Assembly: GCA_964481485.1 (NCBI GenBank)
Contig: CAYZVM010000027.1
Span: 1 to 38,828 of the forward strand
Direction of reading: 5' to 3'
Length of the DNA: 38,828 nt
Source: M3007 sp964481485
GTDB taxonomy: Bacteria; Bacteroidota; Bacteroidia; Chitinophagales; Saprospiraceae
Shown here: piece by piece, positions 1 to 6,272 of the stretch
How positions within the stretch are numbered: the stretch's first letter is position 1
Layout: every line of letters begins with the position of its first letter
Notes under the pieces: model-generated
Told to the model about the DNA's origin: nothing
The model's input: only the letters and a program-made list of their open reading frames with translations
Databases searched by the model: none
Made by a program: the position numbers and the translations under genes

Positions 1-1019
1 GACCAATGGCCGAGACAACGTTGGTCGGGTGTGTCGCCAAAAGCCACCTCGGCGTAGCAGCCATTGCGGGTGCTTTCCATGAGCGCGTCGGCGAATTTCC
101 AGTAACAATTGAAATCCACCTCATTGAGGCGCGAAGTTATCAGCACCCGCTTGGAAGTATAATTCCGAACGCCGGTGTCAAAATCAAGGTCGTAGCAATA
201 AGGCTCTGAGTGGGAAGCGCCCACCCAGCGGCGGCCATCGGTGCTGCGGCGCTGAATGACGAAATTGCGCATCGGGGTGTTTTTCGCCGTGTAAAAAACA
301 TGGCGGCCAAACTCTTCGCCCACCACATAATCATCCGCGCCCACCACGACCACCATTTGCAAATCATCGGGCAAACCCGAATAATCAGGCAGTCGCGCAC
401 CTTTGAGCGGCCCCGAGCCTGGCTCGCAAAGTAGCATGGAGGCGGGTTTTGGAATATCGAATTTTTGCCAGTTTACGCCCAAATTGGAAGCAATCACCCC
501 GCCGTAAGAATGGCCGATATAGGCTACTTTTTCCGTTTTGGGTTTCACGCGGCTATCCTTTTGAAGTTCGGCCAAAGCGCGGCGAATGCCAGTGGCAGCG
601 TTCGCCGGAAATGCATCCGGGCGCGGCCACATCAGGTTTTTTTGGTAACGTGGGAAAATAACGATGTTGCCTTTTGCAACGAGGTGCTTTATCCATTTGC
701 CGTAGGCCATGGGGTTGTAAGCCCCGTAACCATGCAGGAAAACAACAACTTCCGCCGAATCCGGCTTCGGGTCGGCAGGCTCGAACAGCCAGTACCCGTC
801 AGCATCCGCAGCAGCGTCGAAAAAGGCGACTGAGGCGTGGACATAATCCGCGCCCCCCGGCCCCGTCAGCGGCTGACCGGGATAAGGCGTACCTTGCGCG
901 GCGGCAAAAACACCTCTAAGCACTAAAGACGAAACGGGAAAAATCATCTGCGCCATCCGCGTCAACGAGATGGAGCGAAACGATGTTTTTATGGAAATAA
1001 TGGTCTGATTAGATAGCAT
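1..1019 (-). CDS. Secreted alpha/beta hydrolase, 3' end cut by window edge
   Basis: About 339 codons are open from an ATG at 1019 down to the first base of the window with no stop, so the C-terminus lies outside. The protein has an N-terminal hydrophobic stretch ending near AAAQG, consistent with a signal peptide. It then shows the strand-turn FLHGYGAYNP and a classical nucleophile elbow GHSYGG, with Ser171 as the presumed catalytic serine. This is the alpha/beta-hydrolase (esterase/lipase) fold; substrate and subfamily cannot be told from the sequence. An internal ATG at 956 (MAQMIFPVSS) is an equally possible start and gives a shorter signal peptide. The late acidic and histidine members of the triad cannot be assigned with confidence because the end is missing. 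Confidence 0.8.
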   Translation of the reverse strand, partial: MLSNQTIISIKTSFRSISLTRMAQMIFPVSSLVLRGVFAAAQGTPYPGQPLTGPGGADYVHASVAFFDAAADADGYWLFEPADPKPDSAEVVVFLHGYGAYNPMAYGKWIKHLVAKGNIVIFPRYQKNLMWPRPDAFPANAATGIRRALAELQKDSRVKPKTEKVAYIGHSYGGVIASNLGVNWQKFDIPKPASMLLCEPGSGPLKGARLPDYSGLPDDLQMVVVVGADDYVVGEEFGRHVFYTAKNTPMRNFVIQRRSTDGRRWVGASHSEPYCYDLDFDTGVRNYTSKRVLITSRLNEVDFNCYWKFADALMESTRNGCYAEVAFGDTPDQRCLGHW

Positions 1020-1343
1020 GGCATGAGTTGCTGGAAAACGGCGATAAAACGAAGAATGACCCTGTTTCGTTTAATGGCTTTCGACGAAAAGAGCGGATTT
1101 TTGGAGAAACAACCCACGTTGTGACCCGCCAAATCAGAAGGATTGGAAAACGGATAAACCGGATTTTGCGGATTTGAACGGATTATTTTCCGCTGTTTTT
1201 TCAAAAAATCTGTTTGAATCTGCAAAATCCGTGTCATCCGTTTTGCAATCATGTTATGTGCGCACATAGGTCACAACTTGGGTGAAATAGTATTTTTCAA
1301 AAATGCTGCATCCTTGCCGACTTTCACAAAATTTCTGCAAAAA
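1020..1343. other. Intergenic region holding a long inverted repeat
   Basis: This 324-bp gap between divergent genes holds no convincing ORF. Its main feature is the imperfect hairpin repeat at 1151-1240, annotated separately. A near-match to the Bacteroidota -7 box (TATTTTTC at 1291-1298, last base off consensus) precedes the dipeptidase gene, but no TTG lies at the right distance. Confidence 0.5.
1151..1240. repeat. Imperfect 34-bp inverted repeat (CGGATT-type element)
   Basis: The left arm 1151-1184 and right arm 1207-1240 are inverted copies of each other, with about 8 mismatches over 34 bp and a spacer of 22 bp. The shared core is CGGATTTTGC. Each arm is itself built of degenerate CGGATT units spaced about 10-11 bp apart. 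The strand-symmetric form suggests a dispersed intergenic repeat; copy number elsewhere cannot be seen here. Confidence 0.75.
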
Positions 1344-2189
1344 ATGATAAAAAAATACGCGTTTTTCCTGAATATACTCCTTTTCGCAGCTGCTTGCGGC
1401 AGCGACAAACCTGCTGAGCAAAACACCCAGTCATCATCAGTCGTCGAGCAGCCCGCCGAGCCAACGGAAGAAGTTCTGGAAAAAATAGAAGAGGCAGAAC
1501 CGCTGCCTGCCCCAGCCCCAACAGATGAAATATTAGAATCCGCCAAAAGCCAGCCGAGAGCAGCCACAGGCGCTGGCGTGGCTGCACCCCTTCCTGCACC
1601 CGCACCGCCCGCCCCTACCAACACATCATCTATTGCCAAGAGCGGTTTTTCCGACATAGCAACCCTCGACCCAAGTATTATTTTGGACATCCGATATGCG
1701 ACGGCAGACAATTTTACCAAATCAAAAATATACGATTGCCCACGTTGCTTGCTCCGCCCGGAGGCGGCAACGGCACTCGTGAAAGCGCATAAGAACTTGC
1801 AAAAGAAGGGATTGGGGTTAAAAATGTTCGACTGTTACCGCCCGCGCCCATATCAGCAACGCCTGTGGGACAAGGTGCCAAATCCCGATTATGTGACCCC
1901 GCCCGCAAAAGGCTCTATGCACTCGCGCGGCGCCGCCGTTGACCTGACTATCGTGGACAAGGCTGGCAAGGAACTCGACATGGGCACGCCCTATGATTTT
2001 TTTGGAAAAGAAGCGCATACGGACAACTTGAACCTGCCCGCTCAAGTGCTGGCCAACCGTCGCCTGCTCCGCGAAACGCTCAAGGCAGTTGGCTTTAAAG
2101 GTATTCGCACCGAATGGTGGCATTTTTCATTTCAGGGAAAAAAATACCCGTTGTCGAGTTATGTGTGGCCGTGTGAAGATGGGCAATAG
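1344..2189 (+). CDS. D-alanyl-D-alanine dipeptidase (M15D, VanX/DdpX-like), lipoprotein
   Basis: A 281-aa predicted zinc dipeptidase that would split D-Ala-D-Ala, acting on peptidoglycan precursors or turnover products at the cell envelope. The ATG at 1344 was chosen over an upstream in-frame start because it begins a short lipoprotein signal (MIKKYAFFLN...) ending in lipobox FAAAC, with Cys18 as the lipidated residue. A Pro/Ala/Glu-rich linker fills residues 30-95. The catalytic part follows: FDCYRPRPYQQRLW near 162-175, the zinc-binding SMHSRGAAVD with His193 and Asp200, and EWWHF with Glu257 and His260. These match the SxHxxGxAxD and ExxH signatures of the M15D family. Cys132 and Cys135 may form a disulfide. 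No van-type regulators or ligases are nearby, so a role in wall recycling is more likely than vancomycin resistance. Confidence 0.88.
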   Translation: MIKKYAFFLNILLFAAACGSDKPAEQNTQSSSVVEQPAEPTEEVLEKIEEAEPLPAPAPTDEILESAKSQPRAATGAGVAAPLPAPAPPAPTNTSSIAKSGFSDIATLDPSIILDIRYATADNFTKSKIYDCPRCLLRPEAATALVKAHKNLQKKGLGLKMFDCYRPRPYQQRLWDKVPNPDYVTPPAKGSMHSRGAAVDLTIVDKAGKELDMGTPYDFFGKEAHTDNLNLPAQVLANRRLLRETLKAVGFKGIRTEWWHFSFQGKKYPLSSYVWPCEDGQ

Positions 2190-2193
2190 CAAT

Positions 2194-2225
2194 TTGTCGC
2201 AACGCGGCGGTTTCGCGTAAGTTTG
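2194..2225 (+). promoter_or_regulatory. Promoter TTG-N21-TAAGTTTG of the TIGR02757 gene
   Basis: TTG at 2194-2196 and TAAGTTTG at 2218-2225 match the Bacteroidota -33/-7 consensus with 21 bp spacing. The start codon lies only 7 nt after the -7 box, which implies a leaderless or nearly leaderless mRNA. No purine-rich ribosome site is visible. Confidence 0.6.
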
Positions 2226-2232
2226 CCCGCAA

Positions 2233-3030
2233 ATGCGCGAACTTGACTCCCACTCCTCGCTGCTCGCTTTTCTGGACGAAGCCGTCTGGCGCTACAACAC
2301 GCCGGGCTTCATCGCGGACGACCCGATTTCGATACCGCACCGTTTTTCAAAACTGCAAGACCGCGAAATCACGGGCTTCTGGGCGGCCACGCTCGCCTGG
2401 GGTCAGCGCAAGACGATTGTGCAAAGCGCCAACCGCCTCGCAGAGTTGATGGACAATGCGCCATTCGATTTCATTCTCAATCATTTAGAACAAGACCGCG
2501 CCCGGTTTTTGGATTTCAAACACCGTACTTTTCAGGCGACGGACACGCTGTGGTTTTTGGAGTTTTTTCAAAATTTTTACAGAAAAAACACCTCGCTCGA
2601 ACACGCATTTGCTCGCCACCTCCGCCCCGACGACACCACGGTGGAAAACGCGCTGCGGGGTTTTCACCGCGATTTTTTCGACCATCCATACTCACCGGAG
2701 CGCACCCGCAAACACGTCGCTACGCCGGAGCGCGGCTCTACTTGCAAAAGGCTCAATATGTTTTTGCGCTGGATGGTGCGGCAAGATGAGGCGGGTGTGG
2801 ATTTTGGCATTTGGAAAAATATCAAACCCGCGCAGTTGCTCATTCCGTTGGATGTGCACGTGGAACGTGTGGCGCGACGGCTGGGGCTGCTCCACCGCCC
2901 TCAAACGGATTGGCGGGCGGTGCTGGAACTTACCGAAAACCTCCGGGCTTTTGACCCGGAAGATCCCGTGAAGTATGATTTTGCGCTGTTCGGGCTGGGG
3001 GTTTTGGAGAAAACAAATGCGAGGCCATGA
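2233..3030 (+). CDS. TIGR02757 (DUF2400) family protein
   Basis: A 265-aa soluble protein recognised as the TIGR02757/DUF2400 family, found widely in Bacteroidota and some other bacteria; its biochemical role is not established. Recognisable parts are the early DPISIPHRFS block, the ITGFWAATLAWGQRKTI segment, a central GSTCKRLNMFLRWMVR stretch, and the C-terminal PVKYDFALFGLGV. The many conserved aromatic and basic residues and the helical character recall helix-hairpin-helix DNA glycosylases, but this is inference. The start is the ATG directly downstream of a strong promoter. The stop lies 4 bp from the convergent dapA stop, leaving no room for separate terminators. Confidence 0.85.
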   Translation: MRELDSHSSLLAFLDEAVWRYNTPGFIADDPISIPHRFSKLQDREITGFWAATLAWGQRKTIVQSANRLAELMDNAPFDFILNHLEQDRARFLDFKHRTFQATDTLWFLEFFQNFYRKNTSLEHAFARHLRPDDTTVENALRGFHRDFFDHPYSPERTRKHVATPERGSTCKRLNMFLRWMVRQDEAGVDFGIWKNIKPAQLLIPLDVHVERVARRLGLLHRPQTDWRAVLELTENLRAFDPEDPVKYDFALFGLGVLEKTNARP

Positions 3031-3034
3031 AATT

Positions 3035-3928
3035 CTAATAGCCTAATTTTTCCAACTCCGCCATTATCAAATGCACGCCCTGCTCGGTCATTGGCACGAG
3101 CGGGAGGCGCACTTCGCGGCCACATATCCCCTGAAGTTCGAGTGCGGCTTTCACGCCGACGGGGTTGCCTTCGATGAAAAGCAGTTTGTAGAGTTCGAGC
3201 AATTTTAGGTTGAGTTGCTGGGCAGTGGGCATATCCTGCCGCAGGGCGGCTCGCACCATGTCGGTGAATGGGCGCGGGGTGGTGTTGGCGATGACAGATA
3301 TGACGCCGTCGCCTCCGGTAGCAATCAATGGCAGGGTGATGAAGTCGTCGCCGCTGAGCACGAGGAAGTTTTTAGGCTTGCCTTTTATGATTTTCATCAC
3401 TTGGTAGATGTCGTCGGAGGCTTCCTTGATGCCGAGGAATTTGTCGCTGGCGTTAGCGAGGCGCAGGGTCGTTTCGGCGTTCATATTGGAAGCCGTACGA
3501 CTCGGCACATTGTAGATAATGATGGGTTTGGGCGATACTTCGGCCAGTGCCATGTAATGCTGGAAGATGCCTTCTTGGCCGGGTTTGTTGTAAGCCGGAT
3601 TGCTGGACAGGAGCGCGTCAATGCCGTCGAAGTTGAAATTGGAAATTTTCTTCACCACTTCAGCGGTGTTGTTGCCGCCAAATACACCGGCCACGAGTGG
3701 AAGTCGCCCGCGATTGGTTTTTATGGTGAAATCAAGTATTTGCCGGTGTTCTTCTTCGGAAAGGGTGACGGATTCGCCGGTGGTGCCGAGGCTGACGAGA
3801 AATTCCACGCCCCCAGCGATGACGTGTTCGATGACCTTTTCGAGGTCTTCCCAGTCAATATCGCCACCATTTTTGAATGGCGTGACCAAGGCGACGCCGG
3901 TGCCTCTAAATCGCTCGTGCGGATTCAT
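3035..3928 (-). CDS. dapA: 4-hydroxy-tetrahydrodipicolinate synthase
   Basis: A 297-aa enzyme that condenses pyruvate with L-aspartate semialdehyde, the committed step to lysine and meso-diaminopimelate for the cell wall. It is a TIM barrel of the NAL family. The pyruvate Schiff-base lysine is in GIKEAS (Lys168), the catalytic tyrosine in YNVPSRT (Tyr139), the carboxylate-binding arginine is Arg144, and the GTTGES loop (48-53) supplies the proton-relay threonine. Length is normal for the family. Its start lies inside the end of the upstream DUF6913 gene (23-nt overlap), so translation is probably coupled. It is the last gene of the accA-DUF6913-dapA group; thrA, which feeds the same pathway, is 6 kb away on the same strand. 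Confidence 0.96.
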   Translation of the reverse strand: MNPHERFRGTGVALVTPFKNGGDIDWEDLEKVIEHVIAGGVEFLVSLGTTGESVTLSEEEHRQILDFTIKTNRGRLPLVAGVFGGNNTAEVVKKISNFNFDGIDALLSSNPAYNKPGQEGIFQHYMALAEVSPKPIIIYNVPSRTASNMNAETTLRLANASDKFLGIKEASDDIYQVMKIIKGKPKNFLVLSGDDFITLPLIATGGDGVISVIANTTPRPFTDMVRAALRQDMPTAQQLNLKLLELYKLLFIEGNPVGVKAALELQGICGREVRLPLVPMTEQGVHLIMAELEKLGY

Positions 3929-4454
3929 TTTTGGTCAGGATTTTACCCAGATACAGATGTAATTGTTCGATAAAAAAGTGGATGTCCTTGTCGGCGGGTG
4001 TTTCCAGCAGTAGGTCGAAATCATTGGGGCGGTCGGTGGCGTAGCCAATTTTCATCGCGGCCTGTGAGGCAGCGGCAAGCCATTCGAGGGGCTGACATTC
4101 TTCGGGGTCGAGGTATATCAGCAAGTCGAATTTTTCTTTGGCAAATTCGAGCGCCTTTTCGCTTTTCGGCACCCCGGCCCAAGTCGTTTCTTTTTGGAAA
4201 AAAAAGTTGAAGGGGTGTCCTTCAGGGGGTTGCTTGGATTTGAAATAGCCAAACATTCGCACCCTTTTTCCTTTTTCTTCCAATTCGTGCGCGAATTGCA
4301 TGACTTCCCGCCGGGTCTTTTCTGAAGTCGCGTCGAAGAGTATGCCCACCGTTTTTGCACTGTTCATGTTGTGTGCTTGGCGGCGGCGCTTTTGGCTTGC
4401 CAACAACTTGCTCAATGATTTTTTGTAGAGGGCAATGCGGAGAGATTCCAGCAT
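3906..4454 (-). CDS. DUF6913 family protein
   Basis: A 182-aa cytoplasmic protein of the Bacteroidota-restricted DUF6913 family; no function is known to me. It has a basic N-terminus (residues 1-28, rich in Lys/Arg), then a Rossmann-like alternation of strands and helices: TVGILFDATSEKTR, RVRMFGYF, FDLLIYLDPEE and FDLLLE. There is no signal peptide or membrane span. The gene overlaps dapA by 23 nt and follows accA by 76 bp, which argues for one transcript and coupled translation. A second ATG at codon 30 (MNSAKTVGILF) would remove the basic extension; I kept the first ATG because the extension is common in this family, but this is not decisive. Confidence 0.75.
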   Translation of the reverse strand: MLESLRIALYKKSLSKLLASQKRRRQAHNMNSAKTVGILFDATSEKTRREVMQFAHELEEKGKRVRMFGYFKSKQPPEGHPFNFFFQKETTWAGVPKSEKALEFAKEKFDLLIYLDPEECQPLEWLAAASQAAMKIGYATDRPNDFDLLLETPADKDIHFFIEQLHLYLGKILTKNESARAI

Positions 4455-4477
4455 GGCGAATTGAGTTTTTGATTTTT

Positions 4478-4525
4478 GGACTTTGAATGTTGAAATCGGA
4501 ACACAATGTCTAACGACTAAAGTCC
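4478..4525. repeat. Intercistronic inverted repeat GGACTTT/AAAGTCC
   Basis: Perfect 7-bp arms at 4478-4484 and 4519-4525 flank a 34-nt spacer containing GTTGAAAT-like units. It lies in the gap between the accA stop and the DUF6913 start and would form a hairpin in the polycistronic mRNA. There is no run of T after it on the minus strand, so it is not a standard terminator. Confidence 0.4.
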
Positions 4526-4530
4526 AGTAT

Positions 4531-5514
4531 CTATTTGTTGCTTGCAGCAGATGACGGCAGTTTGCGGTAATGCCCCATGTTGCTGTATTTCTCGATGCGC
4601 GCGATGATGCGTTCTTCGGGGTCTTGGGCGACCAATTTTTCCAGTTCCGATTTGATGTGTTTTTTCAGGGTCTTTGCCATTTCCTCTGGGGCGTTGTGCG
4701 CGCCACCGAGCGGTTCTTTCACGATGCCATCTATGAGTTTGAATTCGAGCATATTGTCTGCGTCCAATTTGAGCGCTTCGGCGGCCTGTTCTTTGTAATC
4801 CCATGAGTGCCAAAGAATTGAAGAGCAGGATTCGGGCGAAATCACAGAGTACCAAGTGTATTCGAGCATAAAAACGCGGTCACCCAAACCGATACCCAGA
4901 GCCCCGCCGGATGCGCCTTCTCCGATGATGTAGCACAAAATGGGGACGCGGAGTTGAGCCATTTCAAACAGATTGCGGGCGATGGCTTCGGCTTGGCCGC
5001 GCTGCTCGGCTTCAAGCCCGGGAAAAGCACCGGGCGTATCTATTAACGTCACCACCGGGAAGCCAAAACGCTCGGCCATTTTCATCAGGCGTAGGGCTTT
5101 GCGGTAGCCTTCGGGGTTGGCCATGCCGAAGTTGCGGTATTGGCGCATTTTCGTGTTCACGCCTTTTTGGTGGCCGATGACCATGATGGTTTGGCCGTCG
5201 AAGTTGGCCAATCCTCCCACGATGGCATGGTCGTCGCCTGCGTAGCGGTCGCCGTGCAATTCGATGAACTTCTTGCACATCGTGGTGACATAATATAAGG
5301 TGTAGGGTCGCTCTGGGTGGCGGGAGAGTTGCACTTTTTGCCAACCCGTGAGGTTGGCAAAAATTTCTTTGCGCTTGGTTTTGATTTTATTCTCCAGTTC
5401 GCGCACCATGTCGGTCACGTCAAGTTCTCCTTTTTCGCCTACCTCTTTGAGTTTTTCCAACTGTTCGTACAGTGCTTCGAGGGGCTTTTCAAAATCCATG
5501 AAGGTCATTGCCAT
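4531..5514 (-). CDS. accA: Acetyl-CoA carboxylase carboxyltransferase subunit alpha
   Basis: A 327-aa subunit that, with AccD, transfers carboxyl from biotin-BCCP to acetyl-CoA to make malonyl-CoA for fatty acid synthesis. The ORF is open further upstream to 5742, but the ATG at 5514 gives MAMTFMDFEKP, which aligns residue for residue with the E. coli start MSLNFLDFEQP. A GGAG ribosome site lies just before it, and the promoter -7 box at 5610-5617 would make part of the longer reading frame untranscribed. Hallmarks are RPYTLYY, ELHGDRYAGDDHAIVGG (85-101), TLIDTPGAFPG (156-166) and the oxyanion-forming GEGASGGALGIG (198-209). The C-terminal Ser/Ala tail is short. It heads the accA-DUF6913-dapA group. 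Confidence 0.96.
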   Translation of the reverse strand: MAMTFMDFEKPLEALYEQLEKLKEVGEKGELDVTDMVRELENKIKTKRKEIFANLTGWQKVQLSRHPERPYTLYYVTTMCKKFIELHGDRYAGDDHAIVGGLANFDGQTIMVIGHQKGVNTKMRQYRNFGMANPEGYRKALRLMKMAERFGFPVVTLIDTPGAFPGLEAEQRGQAEAIARNLFEMAQLRVPILCYIIGEGASGGALGIGLGDRVFMLEYTWYSVISPESCSSILWHSWDYKEQAAEALKLDADNMLEFKLIDGIVKEPLGGAHNAPEEMAKTLKKHIKSELEKLVAQDPEERIIARIEKYSNMGHYRKLPSSAASNK

Positions 5515-5609
5515 GTGGCTCCAAAATTGATTCTGGATGAATAATGTACCGGACGGGATTAGGTGGGCGATTAAATCGGTTTCCGTGTCTTTTTTTACAG
5601 AAAGGTGGA

Positions 5610-5617
5610 CAAAGGTA
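5610..5617 (-). promoter_or_regulatory. -7 promoter box TACCTTTG for accA
   Basis: The minus strand reads TACCTTTG, a full match to TAnnTTTG, about 96 nt upstream of the chosen accA start. No TTG is seen at the usual -33 distance. Confidence 0.45.
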
Positions 5618-5688
5618 CGGTGAAGCCTACGGATTTTCGCAGGGCGTTCTTTGCTGACAAACTTTTTAGGATTTTTTTGGGAAAATGC

Positions 5689-5720
5689 TTGTTGCTCCGA
5701 AATGTTTGAGGTTATCTTTG
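5689..5720 (+). promoter_or_regulatory. Promoter TTG-N21-TATCTTTG of tRNA-Asp
   Basis: TTG at 5689-5691 and TATCTTTG at 5713-5720 are 21 bp apart, an ideal Bacteroidota promoter. It points at the tRNA, whose 5' end is 24 nt downstream of the -7 box. Confidence 0.7.
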
Positions 5721-5744
5721 CCCCGCTTTTGAAGTAAAGCATTT

Positions 5745-5818
5745 GGTTCGGTAGTTCAGTCGGTTAGAATGCCGCCCTGTCACGGCGGAGGTCGCGGGTT
5801 CGAGTCCCGTCCGGACCG
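5745..5818 (+). tRNA. tRNA-Asp(GTC)
   Basis: A canonical class I cloverleaf of 74 nt including the discriminator. The acceptor stem GGTTCGG/CCGGACC has one G-U pair, the anticodon stem is CCGCC/GGCGG, and the loop is CTGTCAC with anticodon GTC at 5779-5781. The T arm contains GGTTCGAGTCC, and the discriminator is G (5818). The CCA end is not fully encoded. It is transcribed from its own promoter and ends at a strong hairpin terminator 100 nt downstream. Queuosine modification is expected because the loop has U33-G34-U35. Confidence 0.98.
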
Positions 5819-5916
5819 CAAGGATTTTGAATATGCGATTGTTTTTCAACGAGTTATGACTTTTGGGTTGCTTTTAACAGTCATTTCGACAGTCGTTTTC
5901 AAAGTTACGCAAGCAT

Positions 5917-5959
5917 AAAAGGGGGTTGACGGTCATCCGTCAGCCCCCTTTTGTTTTTT
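5917..5959 (+). terminator. Rho-independent terminator after tRNA-Asp
   Basis: A 16-bp stem (5917-5932 with 5937-5952, one G-U pair, loop TCAT) is followed by a T-rich run to 5959. The A-run on the 5' side makes it potentially bidirectional. Confidence 0.85.
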
Positions 5960-5969
5960 GGTAGTGTCA

Positions 5970-6247
5970 TTATACGGGCGGTGGGGCGTAGTTATGCATG
6001 AAGAGATGCAAATAGGCTTTGTCATTTTATCGCTTTTTGAAAACGACAATGTTTTTCGGACAAAACAGCGGATTCTATGGCGAAGCGTACCATTCCATCT
6101 TTCGACGTGAAAAGTTTCGCCCAAGTCTTTTCCGACCATTCGGTGCTTGCACATTTCGCTAAACAAACGGCATCGGCGGTTGTAATTGGGATTGCCAGAA
6201 TGATTACTCCCATTTTTGACGATGCTCGCCGATTGCATTGAATCCAA
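5970..6247 (-). pseudogene. IS1-family transposase relic, internally deleted and frameshifted
   Basis: The minus strand encodes an IS1-type N-terminal zinc-ribbon fragment (SIVKNGSNHSGNPNY) joined almost directly to the C-terminal catalytic segment (GETFHVERWNGTLRHR, then FVRKTLSFSKSD). In intact IS1-family proteins these parts are separated by roughly a hundred residues, so the middle has been deleted. After KTLSFSKSDK the frame shifts by one base: the expected ending (AYLHLFMHNYAPPPV, stop at 5970-5972) is read in another frame. The zinc-ribbon cysteines are also mostly gone. No transposase activity is possible. Terminal inverted repeats were not identified. Confidence 0.75.
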
Positions 6248-6252
6248 TGCAA
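6233..6252. repeat. Small perfect hairpin downstream of the TonB receptor
   Basis: TTGCATTG at 6233-6240 pairs perfectly with CAATGCAA at 6245-6252 around a 4-nt loop, 20 bp after the receptor stop codon. There is no T run after it on the minus strand, so a role in 3'-end protection or weak termination is only a guess. Confidence 0.4.
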
Positions 6253-6272
6253 AAGGCTGCGATCGAAAGCGG

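Noticed and set aside
1344..2189. Vancomycin resistance gene
   Set aside because: The M15D signature is present, but no vanH/vanA-type ligase or two-component system is near and the protein is a lipoprotein.
5933..6247. A functional 104-aa protein gene
   Set aside because: It is the frame of the IS1 relic, lacking the middle of the transposase and running past a frameshift into the tRNA terminator hairpin.
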